From: Geobacter sp.
GTDB lineage: Bacteria; Desulfobacterota; Desulfuromonadia; Geobacterales; Geobacteraceae
Direction of reading: 5' to 3'
Length of the DNA: 6,148 nt
Assembly (NCBI GenBank): GCA_003499925.1
Contig: DNRQ01000181.1
Location: 2,949 to 9,096 of the forward strand
Shown: in pieces, positions 5,835 to 6,148 of the stretch
Numbering within the stretch: the first letter of the stretch is position 1
Layout: each line of letters begins with the position of its first letter
The notes under the pieces: model-generated
Database searches by the model: none
What the model was told of the DNA's origin: nothing
Seen by the model: the letters and a program-made list of their open reading frames with translations, nothing else
Position numbers and translations under genes: made by a program

Positions 5835-6014
5835 ATGAAAACAAGCAAAGAGGAATGCGGGAAAATAGGACTTATTACGGAGAAGTTTGAGGAGTCAGAG
5901 CCGTCTGTCTCCTGCACCAGATGTGGTGCCCAGGCTCACGATCCTTCACTGCTTTGCAGCCCATCGGTCACCCTTGCTTCAAGTACCAAGCTACGCGAGG
6001 GTCAGACAAAGTGA
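5835..6014 (+). CDS. Small Cys-rich putative zinc-ribbon protein (59 residues)
   Basis: The ATG at 5835 follows a strong ribosome binding site, GAGGAGG (5821-5827), seven bases away. The frame runs 59 codons to TGA at 6012-6014. The N-terminus is a charged helix-like stretch (MKTSKEECGKIGLITEKFEE). Then comes CTRCGAQAHDPSLLCSP (27-43), in which Cys27, Cys30, His35 and Cys41 could bind one metal ion, probably zinc; Cys8 is a further cysteine. The tail is polar. I associate short proteins with a CxxCG-A-x-DP-LC-P core with Geobacter genomes, but no function is known to me. The gene is a self-contained unit with its own sigma-70 promoter upstream and an intrinsic terminator 29 bases downstream. 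That packaging, more than length, is the reason to believe it. Confidence 0.75.
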   Translation: MKTSKEECGKIGLITEKFEESEPSVSCTRCGAQAHDPSLLCSPSVTLASSTKLREGQTK

Positions 6015-6043
6015 CCAGATCATTTTTAGATACGTAGAAGAGA

Positions 6044-6072
6044 AGAGCCTGAGGCAATCAGGCTCTTTTTTT
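6044..6072 (+). terminator. Intrinsic terminator after the zinc-ribbon gene
   Basis: AGAGCCTGA (6044-6052) pairs perfectly with TCAGGCTCT (6058-6066) around the five-base loop GGCAA, followed at once by a run of seven T (6066-6072). The A-rich 5' side (6041-6043) would extend the stem if read from the other strand. This is a textbook Rho-independent terminator. Confidence 0.93.
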
Positions 6073-6099
6073 GTTCCTCCGTGCAGACGCACACTCTAC

Positions 6100-6130
6100 C
6101 CCATCCCCACCCCGACCCTCCCCTTGAAGG
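6100..6130. repeat. REP-like repeat, copy 2, inverted and truncated in mid-palindrome
   Basis: Thirty of 31 bases match the reverse complement of 2380-2410. This copy keeps the C-rich arm (C-runs of 4, 4 and 3, then CCCTCCCCTTGAAGG) but stops after GAAGG, where copy 1 continues GGAGGG. The sequence beyond 6130 is unrelated to copy 1, so the palindrome is interrupted exactly there. On the minus strand the arm is G-rich and could form a G-quadruplex. Confidence 0.75.
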
Positions 6131-6148
6131 CACTGCCGTTAAGTTAAG
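6131..6148. mobile_element. Probable terminus of an insertion sequence (partial, cut by window edge)
   Basis: CACTGCCGTTAAGTTAAG begins precisely where the repeat at 6100-6130 is broken, as expected for an element inserted into the palindrome. It resembles terminal inverted repeats of IS4-type elements as I remember them, though I cannot name the element. No transposase is visible because the window ends here. The last ten bases are the exact inverse of 13-22 at the other edge. Confidence 0.45.

Noticed and set aside
1..6148. CRISPR array, tRNA, rRNA or retron-like element
   Set aside because: No regularly spaced direct repeats, no cloverleaf-type sequence, and no reverse transcriptase motif in any frame.

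Overview
The window looks like a chromosomal segment from a GC-rich deltaproteobacterium, most like Geobacter and relatives (Desulfuromonadota). Three things suggest this: a chemoreceptor with a nitrate/nitrite-type sensing domain and a near-consensus sigma-28 promoter; a tiny Cys-rich protein of a style I associate with Geobacter; and a GC-rich palindromic repeat (core CCCTCCCCTTGAAGGGGAGGG) of a kind I remember as abundant in Geobacter genomes. The assignment comes from pattern recognition, not a search.

Layout. Bases 1-198 hold no convincing gene. Positions 199-225 carry a sigma-28 (FliA) promoter, which should drive the methyl-accepting chemotaxis protein at 364-2352 (+). Between this gene and the next, convergent gene lies a repeat made of a palindrome and a G-rich tract (2374-2416). 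The second large gene, 2487-4514 (-), encodes an unusual 675-residue protein: an N-terminal GNAT acetyltransferase domain, a complete histidine-kinase core, and an unrecognised C-terminal region of about 280 residues. No response regulator is present in the window.

From about 4550 to 5400 the sequence looks like a genomic scrapyard. A G·U-containing stem-loop lies upstream of the kinase. Next comes a 3' gene remnant (C-terminal strands of what may be a surface protein), joined out of frame to a 5' remnant of a DUF2779 (RecB-like nuclease family) gene. Further on is a third orphan C-terminus (5177-5317, other strand) and a GC-rich element that can fold in two mutually exclusive ways (5373-5399). 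The right part holds two small intact genes. One, at 5503-5700, is hypothetical. The other, at 5835-6014, is a 59-residue putative zinc-ribbon protein with its own good sigma-70 promoter, strong ribosome binding site and perfect intrinsic terminator.

The right edge (6100-6148) is a second, inverted copy of the palindromic repeat, cut in mid-palindrome and followed directly by a sequence resembling an insertion-sequence terminus. The left edge has a 10-base inverted match to that terminus, so the window may lie between IS ends. The two large genes are both signal-transduction proteins, one sensing for chemotaxis and one possibly sensing through an acyl-CoA-binding fold. Nothing in the sequence shows that they work together.
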